Positions 1 to 11,341 of a stretch of DNA of 16,903 nucleotides are shown one piece after another. Source of the DNA: Smittium culicis (Eukaryota; Kickxellomycota; Harpellomycetes; Harpellales; Legeriomycetaceae); NCBI GenBank assembly GCA_001970855.1, contig LSSN01002812.1, positions 1 to 16,903 of the forward strand, read 5' to 3'. A model generated the notes under the pieces. It searched no databases. It had not been told where the DNA came from and saw only the letters and a program-made list of their open reading frames with translations. Both the position numbers and the translations under genes were made by a program. Positions within the stretch are counted from its first letter, which is position 1. Each line of letters starts with the position of its first letter.

Positions 1-3000
1 AACTTTTTATATAATATTTTTTAAGTAGTTTTATATTTATTTTTTGTATGTTTTAAACTTGTTTAAATAAATTCCTTATAAAAAAAAAAAAGGCAATTTG
101 AGTCTACGCATGATATATCATATAATAAAAATAATTCAATTAATAATAATTGCTCGACCTGTATCTGTATTAATATATTCATTTTTTAATAAAAATTTGG
201 CTGAAACTGCACTAAATTTCGCACTTCGAATAGAGATTGGTTCGTTATCTTTGAGCTTTTTTATATTTCAAAAATAATATGTGGAATAATTGTTAGTTGG
301 AATAATTATAAATTCCAGCTACCTTTAGGTTAATTTAGATTTAATTTTTCATTTAGTTCCATTGTATATTTATTTATTTTTCGAAATATTGAAAATTTTT
401 ATTATCATGTAAATTCAAAATCAAAATTAATATTAAATAAATAAACTGAATCATCTATTCTCTAACAATTTTTTTTTTTTTTGGAAACTTTATTTTGCTT
501 ATGCTTTTATTTTTATAACTTTTATTATAGCTATTGAAATATGATTAAATGCAAAAAAAATACTAAAATATTTTATTGAAATTTTATAAATAAACTTGGA
601 TTCTTTATTTATAATTAAAATTCAAATGTCATAATAGATACATCAAATTTCTTTATTACAAAATATTTCCATTATTATAAGTAAATATAATTCTTTTCGG
701 GATATAACTGCACCTTTTTAGTCCCTCATTTCAGGTGTTTGCGTGCTTTTTTTCATAATTTATACTTACCTTGTAATATCTTAAAAAGCTAATGATAAAT
801 ATAATTACTTTATGTTCTATATTTTATATTCGATTATTGTAATCAGGCTAACAACTCTCTTTTTTCACGTACAAAATTAAGAAAGTCATTATCAAATTAG
901 AAACTTTATTATATAAATTATATAATTTCAGAAATAATATTTATATTATAATTATTTTAATTCAACATGTATCTGATTGAAATTTTGTTAGTTAAAGAAT
1001 AAAATACTTTGTTATATTTTTTCTTCACTATCGTTGTATTACTTTGGTGAGTTTTTATTTACAAATTGTGATAGATTATTTATTATTTACGGATTCAGTG
1101 ACATATGGTTAGAATTTTGGAAATGCTTTTAAATTCTCAAATATTCAAGGATTATTTTTTGAAGCAATTTTCTTTTAAAATTTAACACGTTTTATACAAG
1201 TTTTAAAATATATAAATAAAAATTATTTTCAAGTATATTCGAAATTTGAAAATTCAATTTGAATTGTATATCAATTTAATATATTTCGCCAATTTATATA
1301 TTTGAAGAAGAAATAGTAATAGCTTACAAGCTTTATTTCACAAATCAGTCGAATATTTTATTTAAATAATTAATACTATTGATAAGCTAGATAATTAAAG
1401 TGCAATTTTAATTTTTGAAAATTTAATAATTAGTTGGTAAATTAAAATTAAAATTTTTTCTATAACTAGCATAAATTTTAAATTTATTTAAATTGGTATA
1501 ACTATTTGTGTGGTATTGATAAAGAAAAAACTTTTTTGTAAAGGAAAAATAATAATTTGATTCTGTTGAGAAGCGTCCCGTATTATATATGTATATTAAG
1601 CGTTGTAAATAATTATGGTCTTAGAACTAGATAGGTATAAAATCATTGATCGGCTTTTTTTTTTATTAGCTGTATTTATTCTATTTTTTAAACTTTAACT
1701 AACTCTTTTTCATCAATTTTATGTATTAATATAAAATATTATAGTCAAAAAATAGGGGAAAAATTTCGATTGGTAATCGCATTTATTATAATTCAATATA
1801 AATTAAACTTAAATAAAATCTTAGTTTTTTAACATGAGCTAGATTTATTGTTAGATAATATTCTTGGAGATATCATTTTTTGTTTATAATATTTGCAAGG
1901 CCTAAACTTACTTTATTTTTATTTAATGTTTTTATAATAAAATTTGATTTAATTAGATTTAAAATATCTGTTTGAATCATATTTTTTAATAACATTTAAC
2001 TAGTATTCATCAGGGCTATTTTATAAAAATTTAAGTTCATTAATTTATTTATGCAACCTTTTACCCATTCATTGCTATAGATAATAAGCTCATATGTTTT
2101 AAATTGGTTTTTAATTTATTATTTTTTGTTTATACTACAATATTATTCATAAAATAATTTTTGAGAAAAATAAATATTAAAAATAGTTTAATCATACCAT
2201 CTCTTGGCAATTAATATCGATTTTCGTAATCTAGAAATGTTATGCGGATAATTTAAATTGAATTTTTCATTAAAAAAATTCTTTGATCAAGCTCAATATA
2301 CTATAAAATAAAAAAATTTATGAGAGTATCAAAAAATGTTATTAATGAATTTTTATAAGAATGAAATAGTAATGAAAATATATTATCTAGAATATCATAA
2401 CTTATAATTAATATAGAAAATAAGTAATTTATTCTCCGAAATATAAGTTATTCGGCCTTTAAAAAAAATTTTATATTAAAATTTTAATTTTTTTTTTTCA
2501 AAAAACTACTAAATAAAGGGATTTGTTTTATTTAGTATGATTAAAAACACAAATTCTTATTGTAAAAGTTATAAGTTTCGTTTTCTTATTTTTTTAATTG
2601 ACTTTATACCTTAAAGCTGTCTTTTTTGACTTTATTCATAGCATTTTAATAAAGAAAAAAAATTTTTTTTGACCATATTACACCAAATAATTATTAAAAT
2701 GAGAAAGATAGAAACGATAGATATAAAACAAAAAATGAATTAATACCAAAAAAAAATTAATAATAACAAAATTTATAAAATAATTTATTAAAATATGAAT
2801 AGAATTATACAAGTATCTGAAATTGGGTTATAAACTAATTTTGTTGATTATCCCAATACTATTAAAATTTCATTGTGTTTAAATCTAATAGATATTTAAA
2901 AAATATTATATTATAAAAGTTATAGTTAATTTCTTAAATTTGAATAGCAGTTTGTAAATATTGGAGAGGTACACCTAATATTTAGATTCAGTATATTTAT

Positions 3001-3400
3001 TGATATAACTATTATTTTTACAGCATAAATTTTATTTAGGCAATTTAAAATTATATAAAATATTAATATTAATACGAAAAAAAATAAAATAAAATAAATA
3101 ACGATTTTATTTCAAAATCAGAAACTTTATTCTTTGAGTAAAGCGATATTTTTTTAGCAGCCTCCGAGAATAGTAGATTTAAAAAGCTTTCATAGCTAGT
3201 TTTTATAAAAATAAAAAATTAATTTTTAAAATAAAAGCTTATGGTACGAGTTAATATTTAAATTTTTTAGCACCCAGATATATCAAAGCTATAAATTATA
3301 ATTTTTACGCAGCTTAATTAAATCTTTGAGTTAAGGTTGTGCAATTATATTTAAAAATGATATAGTATAAATATTGATATCATAAACATAAAAAATAATG
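1..3400. other. AT-rich stretch without recognisable genes
   Basis: I see no supportable gene here on either strand. Stops are dense in all six frames and no open frame reaches 60 codons. The DNA is mostly A/T runs, including a long T tract near 470-482, with few GC-containing words. The words GAAACTTTATT recur near 486, 900 and 3122, but these are too short to call a repeat family at this base composition. It reads as ageing intergenic or transposon-derived DNA. Confidence 0.7.
3077..3101. repeat. Short AAAAT tandem repeat
   Basis: An A run is followed by three exact AAAAT units (3081-3095) and then degenerate AAAT copies. It is a simple-sequence tract of the kind expected in very AT-rich DNA, with no function implied. 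Confidence 0.6.
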
Positions 3401-5880
3401 AATAATGAATATAATAGAATTTTACAAAATCTGTAATTTACTTATGTATTTAAAAGCACATAAAAAACATTCTCAAGAATATTTAGTATTTGAAAAAAGT
3501 AATTTATTTCGCCAAAAAAATATAAAATTTATAAAAAAAAATCAACTTATATTCTCTCTAATTTATAATTTATATTTATATTTTTCATAATAAAATAAAC
3601 CAATTCAAAAAAATTTTAAAATATTTCGAAAAAAAATTCAAAGTGTAGTATATTTTAAATAATTTTTTATAAATCTATATAAAAAATTTTTCAATAATTA
3701 TAACGTTAGATTTACTAATTTTTGATTTTCTAAAAAGTATTTTAATATGCGTATCTAAATAAATTGATACATAAAATAACACCTATTTAAATTTAATAGA
3801 ATATAAATCTTATCTAAATAGAAATTAGAAATTTAGTATTAATATTAATAAAATACAGAAAATTATTATGAAAAAATATAATAATAATGCCATAGACTGA
3901 AGGGCTAATTCATTTTATGATTTATTACAATCTAATTTGCTAACTATTAACTATATTATAAATAAAAAATATAATTATAAGAATATTAGCTTCTTAAAAT
4001 CAGCTACTATCTTTGAAGATAGATATTATAATCTTAATTAAATACTTACATACGATATATACTATTTTTTTGTTTAAAAATATAATGAAAATAAAAGTTA
4101 ATAAAATTATTTAACATTTGTTATGGGATAAATAAATACGACCTCTAGAAAGTTAAAATATATAAATAATTTCAACTACACTCGTACTTTGAATATAGAA
4201 ACTCAAAGAAAATGTATTTAATATTCATATTTAAGGGAACTAATCATGAATAATCATAAATATTGCTTTTAAATAATCTAAAATCATTCAAAAAATTAAA
4301 AATAATTAAACCCGCTTTTAACTAAAGCTTTTTTTCTAGTAACTAAGAATGATTCTAAAAAAATAAGTCAAAACTTTTAGAAAATTATTGTTAAGCTAAA
4401 ATCTGACTTTTCTTGATTAAACTAAAACTGTTGTTTAAATATAAAAATTGAAATAGCAAAAATTAGATTATTAAATCATATAAAAATTGTAATACCCTAA
4501 TTTATATATACAAATACCAGAAAGAAACTCCATTCCAAAAATGCGAAAATTTTAAATAATATATTTTTTTATCAAAATCAATTATTCAATAATGGCTATT
4601 ACATAAATCAGGTTTTAATAATTTTCAATTGAAAAATATTCAAGAGAACATTTAAATTTGTGCGAAGCGTATTTTATGTAATTTTCAATAGAATATCTTT
4701 TTTTTTTGTTAAATTTAAGATATCAAATTAAAATAATGAAGAATTTTTTCTAAAAATACGTCAATTTAAAGAGTAAAATTATTCCAAAATTCCTTTTATA
4801 CTTTTAAATAATTATTTCATAACATAAATCTACTATATATGTATTAAATAAGCATATATTCACATATATATCCATAAAATACATTAAAAAACGAATTTGA
4901 AACTAGAAACTAGAATAAAATGTCTCTAAAGCGATTAGGAAAAACTAAAAAATATAAGTTATAGAAGTTTAAATTTAAATTAAATATATAACGCTTAAGG
5001 TTCACGCTAGAAAAGGTAAAATTTCTCCTTAAATTTAAAAATTAATTGAAGCTATTAATACAATCCCTCTAAATAATAAAATAAATTATGACTCTTTAAA
5101 TAAAATTTATAATTTAAAGTATTTAGAATAATGTTAATAATATATGAAAAATAATTTCTTTTTGGTTCAAATTTATTCCAAAGATATTTTTTAGAGTTTT
5201 TACTCGGGTAAACAATTTCACTATCCGAGTTATTTGACAAAATATAATTTTAGATGCACTTGATAAATAATTAAAGTATTTATTAAATGTCATATTATAT
5301 ATTTTAACTTATTTTATATGGAATTAATATTATTAATGAGCTATTAATAAAGGAATTGATTTTGCTTCTTTCTAATTTTTTTTATTCATAATTAATAAAT
5401 ATATATTTAATGACATTTTTCACAGCAAAATCATATTAAGAAATATTATACTTGAGTCAAAGTTTATATAATTAATTGCTATATTTATATGAAGTTTTAA
5501 TTGTAAAAATACAAGTAAAATTTAAACCTTGGAAAATTATCATTTATCCAAAAAAAAAAAATTAATAAGTGAAAGAACCATAAGAAAATACTTATTTAAA
5601 TAATTAAAAATACTTTATTATCAGTAATACTTTCAAATATAAAATTTTTTTTTGAATACTATCGACTACATACCATTTAACTAATATTTTTTATAATAAA
5701 TATTTGGATTGAGTCTTTTAAGAGTCTATTATAATGAAAATATCAGTAAGGATAAAATAAAAATTGTATGATATACAACAAAATGGCTTTAATAACATAA
5801 ATTGTGGAATTAAAAATAATAAATAATAACAATCTAATGAATTTGATAATTATTTTTTAATAATGCAAATATAGTGATCC
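3401..5880. other. A-rich stretch without supportable genes
   Basis: On the + strand this block is visibly richer in A than T, unlike the T-rich block that follows. Two weak open frames were considered. One is a 61-codon frame at 3405-3590 (+) rich in Lys, Asn, Ile and Tyr. The other is a frame from an ATG at 3868 to a stop at 4041, interrupted by one TGA at 3898. Both have the length and composition expected by chance at this AT content, and neither shows a motif. A minus frame at 5055-5240 begins at TTG and has no recognisable domain. The only distinct structure is the hairpin at 5202-5230. Confidence 0.6.
5202..5230. repeat. GC-rich hairpin in AT-rich DNA
   Basis: ACTCGGGTA (5202-5210) and TATCCGAGT (5222-5230) pair over nine positions with one G-T wobble, around an 11-base loop. 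The ACTCGG/CCGAGT core is strikingly GC-rich for its surroundings. It is not followed by a T run on either side that would make it a bacterial-type terminator, and it lacks the arms of a tRNA. It may be the end of an old element or chance. Confidence 0.45.
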
Positions 5881-8184
5881 ATCATATATTACGTTTTATT
5901 TTTTTAAATCAAAGATACGCGGATTAATATTTTCAAACTTCCAAGTATATTTATTTTTACCTAGTTTTACTCTTGTTTTTGTTTCTTTTTATTTTATATT
6001 TGAATAAAGCAATAAATAATTTAAATAACCACACACGCGCTGATTTCTTTCTAGTTAAATAATAATTTTAACCATTATTATTGATTTTAAATAAGTTCCC
6101 AATTATATCCAGTATTTCCACAAATTTTTTCTGTTGTTTATTTTAACTGAGTAAAGAAAAATTCAGAGCGAATTAAAATAATAAAAAAATATGGATATCC
6201 TTCTATATTAACAAGAAATAATATTATTCTATAAAAGATTTGTTTACGTGACCTCTTTCTCAATTAGCAACAATGGTTTCCATAAATAATTTCCTGGGAA
6301 TTTCAGAAATAAATATAATAATCGGCCAAATCAGAATTAAATAATAAATATAATTTAACGTTTTCGTATAAAATAAATTTAGTAAGCTTTTTTTCTAATA
6401 TTATTTAACTCGAAAGTTTTTAGCGAGTCAATATTTATTGATTAACAGATAATAGTGTTTTTCTTTGTGTAATAGAATAAATTTGGCATAAAAAAAACAG
6501 TACCATTTTCTATAAAGGTTTAGATTTTTTTTTTTGAAAACCTGTTTTTATTAAAAATATAAACTTGATAGATTGGTCAAAATAATTTATGAAATTTTGG
6601 TATTCTCTGAACGATTTTTTTTATCGCAATTTTATAATAGCTTGATTGACGTCTAGATAATTATTTGATTTTCACTTATCATTGTAAACTCTGGTTAAAT
6701 AAGTTATATTCTGTTTTTTTCTTAATTTTTTGATCAAGAATCTTTCAATTAAAAATTTTGTTGTGATACAAAAAGTTATCATTAAAATTTTAATTAATTA
6801 TAGAATTATATACGATCAATATCAATAGATAATTTAATATTTCGGAGCTAGTTATAATTTTTTTCAATCTAAAAAAATATCTAATACATCTATTTTTGAG
6901 GTTTATTCTATTTCTTGACAAAATTTTATACTATTTTTTTTTCTTTTTTAAATTTTATAACTTCACTCCAGAATTCTGATATTCTTAGGCTAATTTATTA
7001 CTCATTTCTAGGTTTACACTTTCGTTATCCAAAAAAAAAAAAGCATTTTTTTGGTGAACTAATGAAAATTTTCTTTCTTTCTCCAAATTATACTCCGTTA
7101 CTAATTTTCAGTCATGAATTTAGGATTATATTGATTATAAATCAATTTCAAGAATGTTGTATAAGATAACAATAGTATATCTTTCTAGATCCGGGATACA
7201 ACCTTTAAACGTTATAGAAATTGATTTCATAAAATTATAAAGTTATTTTCCTTCGCCCTTAGCGTTGTAGTTTTACTGTTTAAGTTTTGTTAGTTTTAAT
7301 TTACTATTAAATTTGAAATAGTTCAGATGATATCCTGCTTATGAAATAATTCATTTAAAGAAATTTTCAAAACTAAAAATAAGCTAATATTTCAAATATA
7401 TTTATTAAATTTAGTCCAATGTAAATATATGAACTCAAATTAGAATTACGTTAAAATTTTTATCAAATCTAGTTGTTTTTTTATTTCAATATATCCCAAG
7501 TAGCCTAATTCCTTTGAGTAGAGCTTAATAATTCAAAAAAATGATTGGATATTAACTTAATAATAAATTAAAGATTTAGAATCTATCTTATGTGAACTCA
7601 TAGTCTAAACCTAGTCTGTTGAAAATTTTAATTATGTTGATATATAATTTATCGTTTTCACTTGCTCCTTATTTTCTAATTTTCCTTTACATACACCATT
7701 CAATATTATATGGTGATACGAGTTATCTCTAATAAAAAATTATTCGATTTTTCTTTGAATTAAAATTTATTTTGATTCAAAAAAGTGGATTCACACTAGT
7801 ACATATTATTATTCAGTCTAAAAAATATGCATAAGAATTTTTAATTAGTGATAATATGACTTAGTACAACAATATTCCTTTTTCAGTATAATTTTTGCAT
7901 TTTGATGAATGCTTTTTTACCTCAAATAAATTTTTTATAAGCTCCTTTATATTTTTAAATTTTTTTTGAAAAATATGGAAATAAATGAGCTGTATATCAT
8001 ATTTATATCGTACTAATCGTTTTCCACTTGTACTCTTAGTACTATTGAATGACTTACACAGTTAAGCTAACTCGCTTTGTTATAGTAATATAAATTATTC
8101 CGACTTCGATGAGTTGTGTTGAAATTTATTTTATATAATTAATATCTAAATACTCGAGTTATAACTATCTTCAATAATATTTTA
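5881..8184. other. T-rich stretch, possible 3' part of the LINE
   Basis: The + strand is T-rich here, so the minus strand is A-rich like the sense strand of the LINE relic that ends recognisably at 8185. The C-terminal domain and 3' UTR of that element would be expected here on the minus strand, but I could not find a convincing motif. A T run at 6525-6535 could be the poly(A) tail of the element read on the minus strand; this is a guess. The 84-codon + frame at 6915-7169 starts at TTG, is Phe/Ile/Leu-rich and looks like a chance frame. Confidence 0.35.
6532..6560 (+). repeat. Dispersed 29-bp repeat, copy 1
   Basis: This segment matches 9187-9215 at 27 of 29 positions in the same orientation; the shared core is CCTGTTTTT then TTAAAAATAT. 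The match does not extend on either side. Copy 1 lies directly at the 6525-6535 T run, and copy 2 lies in the extra DNA that splits the reverse transcriptase relic. Low complexity makes chance possible. Confidence 0.4.
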
Positions 8185-8599
8185 TACAAATTTCAGACTA
8201 TTTGTACCAATATTTAAATATTGGGTTATTGAATCGTTCTCTTTAGCATTTTATGCATCTCTATGTAAATCAATAACGCTTAATTAAATATTTCATTCGT
8301 TCATATTCGTTATAAATATTGAAATATCAACAAAATAAACCAGGGTTTTAATTTTACCATTTGATAACTTATTCCATACATCCGCTTCATTAGAGTTGTT
8401 AATTTATTTTCCACAATATTATATAATAGAGGCGATAGTGGGTCGCTATTTTTATTCCTTGGATTACTTGGGTCCAATAGGTAAATATTTCCCCTAATTT
8501 AATCTTAGATGTCGAGTTTTTATATAATAGAATAATACGATTAGAAAATTGATTTAGAAATAAAATATTTTTTAAAAAAAATTTCAACTACGACCAATA
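8185..8599 (-). pseudogene. LINE reverse transcriptase, catalytic core
   Basis: Three frames must be joined. The first reads LNQFSNRIILLYKNSTSKIK and then LGEIFTYWTQVIQGIK (down to 8450). A shift follows, giving NSDPLSPLLYNIVENKL (8450-8399), the conserved (Q)GDPLSPLL(F/Y)N motif. A second shift gives KIKTLVYFVDISIF near 8340-8323, where YADDI is expected; YFVDI has lost the first catalytic Asp. The same frame continues with IDLHRDA, a stop, and NAKENDSITQYLNIG (to 8185), matching the 'ASNAK-x-N-x-x-KT' stretch after the YADD box. The spacing from DPLSPLL to YADD, about 37 residues, is normal. The 62-codon frame at 8399-8587 is part of this relic and starts at TTG, so it is not a gene. Confidence 0.88.
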
Positions 8600-9703
8600 A
8601 ACATGTAAAAATTTTTTTTTTGAATATTAAATATCTAGAAGTTTAGAATCGACCAAAGAACAACTGCAGATTATATACTTTCTGACTATTCCACTTTCAG
8701 ATAATAATCTTATTAAAAAATAAGCTAATAATAAAAACCATACTAATCTTCTAAAAAGTTACATGAGATTATCTATAAGAAATCGTTCTTCCATAGAACA
8801 ATTATATCAACTGTGAGACTTGAAATGTACATTTTTAGCTTGAAAAAACCTTTGCAAATCTTGTTGGCCAACTTCAAATAGTTAATTTGCTCAATAACTC
8901 AAGTCAAATAAAGAACTTAAACAACTGTTTTTCTTTTGTAGAAAAGCAAGTCGTTTAATATGTTTAATAACATTTCAATTTTTATTCTATTCTAAAACTA
9001 CTAAAAAGATATTAGTAATGGTATTAGTATATTTAATCCTCTTCTAAATAAAATATATTTTATTATAGCTATTATTTAGCATAATCTTGATATCAAATTA
9101 GCAAAGAAGATATTATTTTTTAAAGACAAGCATAAAGAAGTGTTAAATTATAAAGAGGAATTAAATAAGAATGAAATTACATAAAGTTTTGAAATCCTGT
9201 TTTTGTTAAAAATATCATTATTTGAAAAAAAATTATTTGTAAATTATCTATAAAAATAACTAAAACTTGTAACCTTTATGTTTAAAATTAAAATCAAACC
9301 AGCATCATTCGAAAACTAAAATTATTATAAAAACAATCAAAGATCCAGAGGAAGGGAATCGAAAAATTTTCATTTTAAAAAAGGTTTACGGGGCAAAAAA
9401 AAAGGAATTATGTATATTCTTAAATATATTTTTTATTTTTTGGTCGCTTATATAATAAAAAATCGGTATTAAATTTTATTATCATATTCACTATTATTAT
9501 CAAATGAAAATTTAAAGCTCAACAAAGAAAATATAAAAAATAAAATAACAATAAAATAACTATTCCTTTTTCTTGAACTTCAAGTTTTTTTAAATGTTTT
9601 AAACGGAGGATTGCTTAGTTAGAAGCATCAAAAGATACAAAAACTAGTAAAACCAAACAGAGATGGAATATACTCACAAAAAGGCAAAATTTTCAAAGAA
9701 ATT
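8600..9703. mobile_element. Probable nested insertion splitting the reverse transcriptase
   Basis: In LINEs the motif-A region and the LY-x-N-S segment are about 50-60 residues apart. Here roughly 1.1 kb separates them, so about 1 kb is extra. The + strand turns A-rich across about 8850-9700, opposite to the T-rich flanks, as if DNA of another origin or orientation had entered. Stop-free + patches inside (9076-9180 and 9640-9730) are Lys/Asn/Gln-rich but carry no motif. I could not find target-site duplications or terminal repeats, so both boundaries are approximate. A frame near 8690-8650 that could be a second version of motif A leaves internal duplication as an alternative. Confidence 0.4.
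9187..9215 (+). repeat. Dispersed 29-bp repeat, copy 2
   Basis: It matches 6532-6560 at 27 of 29 positions, same orientation. It lies in the extra DNA inside the reverse transcriptase relic, so it may be a piece of whatever inserted there. Confidence 0.4.
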
Positions 9704-9846
9704 TTCAGAAAAAGCAGAACCTTCTAAAACTATAGCTGCTCCATTAGTTATTATAGGGCTGTTCTTTCCATGTTATATCATTGATTATACATGTATAAAA
9801 TATCAAAAATACTTCGCCCTTTAATAAATCCATATTGTGATTTATC
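9704..9846 (-). pseudogene. LINE reverse transcriptase, N-terminal motifs
   Basis: The minus strand reads DKSQYGFIKGRSIFDILYMY (9846 downward), matching the 'Q-x-GF-x-x-GR-S-I-x-D-x-I' motif at the start of LINE reverse transcriptases. About 30 residues on, in another frame, is NGAAIVLEGSAFSE (9745-9704). It sits at the right distance for motif A, normally a hydrophobic stretch followed by LD-x-x-KAFD. Here the catalytic Asp would be Glu and the KAFD box is damaged. The first part shares the frame of GDFN and SDH, more than 1 kb upstream. The + strand frame at 9663-9824 (53 codons) is a shadow of this region. Confidence 0.7.
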
Positions 9847-10394
9847 AATTTTTTTACATATTTTTTAAATCATAATTTCAAGATTTTAGGTAGTACATTT
9901 CAGCCGCGATTTAGACTGAGATTAGCTTAAAGCTTCCATTACCATTCAGATCAACTTTTTTTGGAGAAAAAAAATTTTCTATTACCAAAACGTTCAAGAG
10001 TTATATTATTTTTAAATATTTTTTAAATAGCTTTTTTAGATATTTTTATTTATGAAATACACGCTTTTTATAGTTTAAAAGATTCAAATGATACCTTATA
10101 ATTACCTTTGATGACTTTGATTTCGTGTTTTTATGGAAATTTTGGCTTCATGAGCAGAAATCTACGCATTAGTTCAATATTTTCATCATTCGAGATTAAT
10201 TTTCTTCTGCTGATAGCAATTCATTTTTTTGATATTTATAAGTACAGCCTATATATAATAAACTTATATAAATCTTTTGAAGAACCAAAAAATTTCCTTC
10301 GATATACTCTGTAATTAGTTTTGTTAATTATGTTTCTAGTTTTCTGATATAATTTCAATTTTCTTTTTTATTTATTGGGCTGTAAAAAAATTAT

Positions 10395-10628
10395 TTGTAG
10401 TTTTCTCCTTACGAACACTAGTTTCTAGATCTTAATATCATAGACTTTAATTATTTCCTCTTGATTTCTTTTTCCCGTTTGAAAATATAATGAATTATTG
10501 TCGAATTTTTGAGGTCTTCTTCCTTAGGCACGCTAAAAAGTGAAGCTCTAATCATTTCTTTTTTCTCTTTTTGCAGAGTTTATTAATTTTTTTTCAAAAT
10601 TTCGATTCTTCTCGTTTTCCCATGGGTT
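10395..10628 (-). pseudogene. LINE linker between endonuclease and reverse transcriptase
   Basis: A third minus frame continues the element after the nuclease. It reads GKTRRIEILKKN, two adjacent stops, then KEKKEMIRASLFSVPKEEDL and IIHYIFKREKEIKRK. Further on comes a GEN..K.FF segment near 10395-10408 that resembles the conserved GE-x-(S/N)-x-x-(K/Y)-(Y/F)F motif just upstream of LINE reverse transcriptases. The dense positive charge and the position between SDH and GFIKGR support the call. It is interrupted by stops and needs a frame change from the nuclease, between about 10690 and 10628. Confidence 0.6.
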
Positions 10629-10689
10629 TTGAAGTTTATTTTATAACTCGATTAAAGTATTCTCACGATTATATAATAAATACCGATTC

Positions 10690-11110
10690 TAATTATTTAT
10701 AAAATTTTAGACTCCGTTTTTCAGATTATTCTGACATCGGGGTGATAAAATTTTAATTCTCACATAATTTCGTTTTTATTATTTTCCATTTTATATTTGA
10801 TTCATAAAAAACACGTAAGTGGTCAGAAGTAACTCCAATTTTTTTAATAATGTTTTTATATTATCGATTTATGGCTTTGGTATTTGAAATTTATCTAGCT
10901 GTGCCATCAATTTTTCAATATGTGATATTCAAGTAAAATTTTTTTTCGTTATTTTTCAATGCGAGTTTTAGGTCAACTAATTCTCGTCTTCGTTTAATTT
11001 TTTTTACTTTTTCTCATTCTCTTTTTGTATCTTTCTTAAAGAATCTGTCACAAATATTGTCTCTAAAAATATTGAAGTCTCCTAGCATAATAATGTCACT
11101 TTTTTTGTGA
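10690..11110 (-). pseudogene. LINE APE endonuclease, second half (GDFN to SDH)
   Basis: In a different frame from the first half, the minus strand reads DIIMLGDFNIFRDNICDRFF, then a Lys/Arg-rich segment with RRRELVDLKLALKNNEKKFY, then KIDGTAR and KKIGVTSDHLRVFYESNIKW. The GDFN motif and the terminal SDH motif, which carry active-site Asp, Asn and His in APE-type nucleases, are intact and 81 residues apart, the usual spacing. KIDGTAR stands where these enzymes have the SRID motif. In-frame stops follow KKDTKRE, ITY and TAR, and another follows AINR. A frameshift lies between here and the first half, between about 11110 and 11340, so no nuclease can be made. Confidence 0.82.
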
Positions 11111-11341
11111 AATTATTATCTATTTTCGCGTAAAAGAAGTTTATCAGAAATCTAGTTTACCGTGAGTAAATATTAATAGCTGTAAGTTTTTATTTTTGAC
11201 ACCAATTTTTAACGATGGTTTCTAAGACTCTTCCATTCTTAATTTGAATACTTTCTAAGAAATTTAGGTTTCATTTTTTAAAAGTATAGAGATATAGTAG
11301 GACCAGAATTATTCGTGCGGCTACTCATAACTCCACTTTTA

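Noticed and set aside
1240..1270. AATTCAA/TTGAATT inverted repeat
   Set aside because: Seven A/T-dominated bases with a one-base spacer are expected by chance in such AT-rich DNA.
3405..3590. 61-codon + open frame
   Set aside because: Length and Lys/Asn/Ile/Tyr-rich composition are what this AT content yields by chance; no motif and no supporting context.
3868..4041. ATG-started + frame with a single internal TGA
   Set aside because: Only 57 sense codons, low complexity and no recognisable domain; similar frames are expected by chance many times in this window.
4980..5010. GGTTCA words resembling a tRNA T-loop
   Set aside because: No matching A box, acceptor stem or anticodon arm nearby.
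5055..5240. 61-codon minus frame
   Set aside because: Starts at TTG, no domain recognised, and length is within chance expectation.
6915..7169. 84-codon + frame
   Set aside because: Starts at TTG directly after a stop, is Phe/Ile/Leu-rich because the strand is T-rich, and shows no motif.
9663..9824. 53-codon + frame with an ATG
   Set aside because: Overlaps the conserved GFIKGRSI and motif A region on the minus strand, so it is probably a shadow of the LINE.
10108..10314. 68-codon + frame
   Set aside because: Antisense to the interior of the LINE relic and without a motif.
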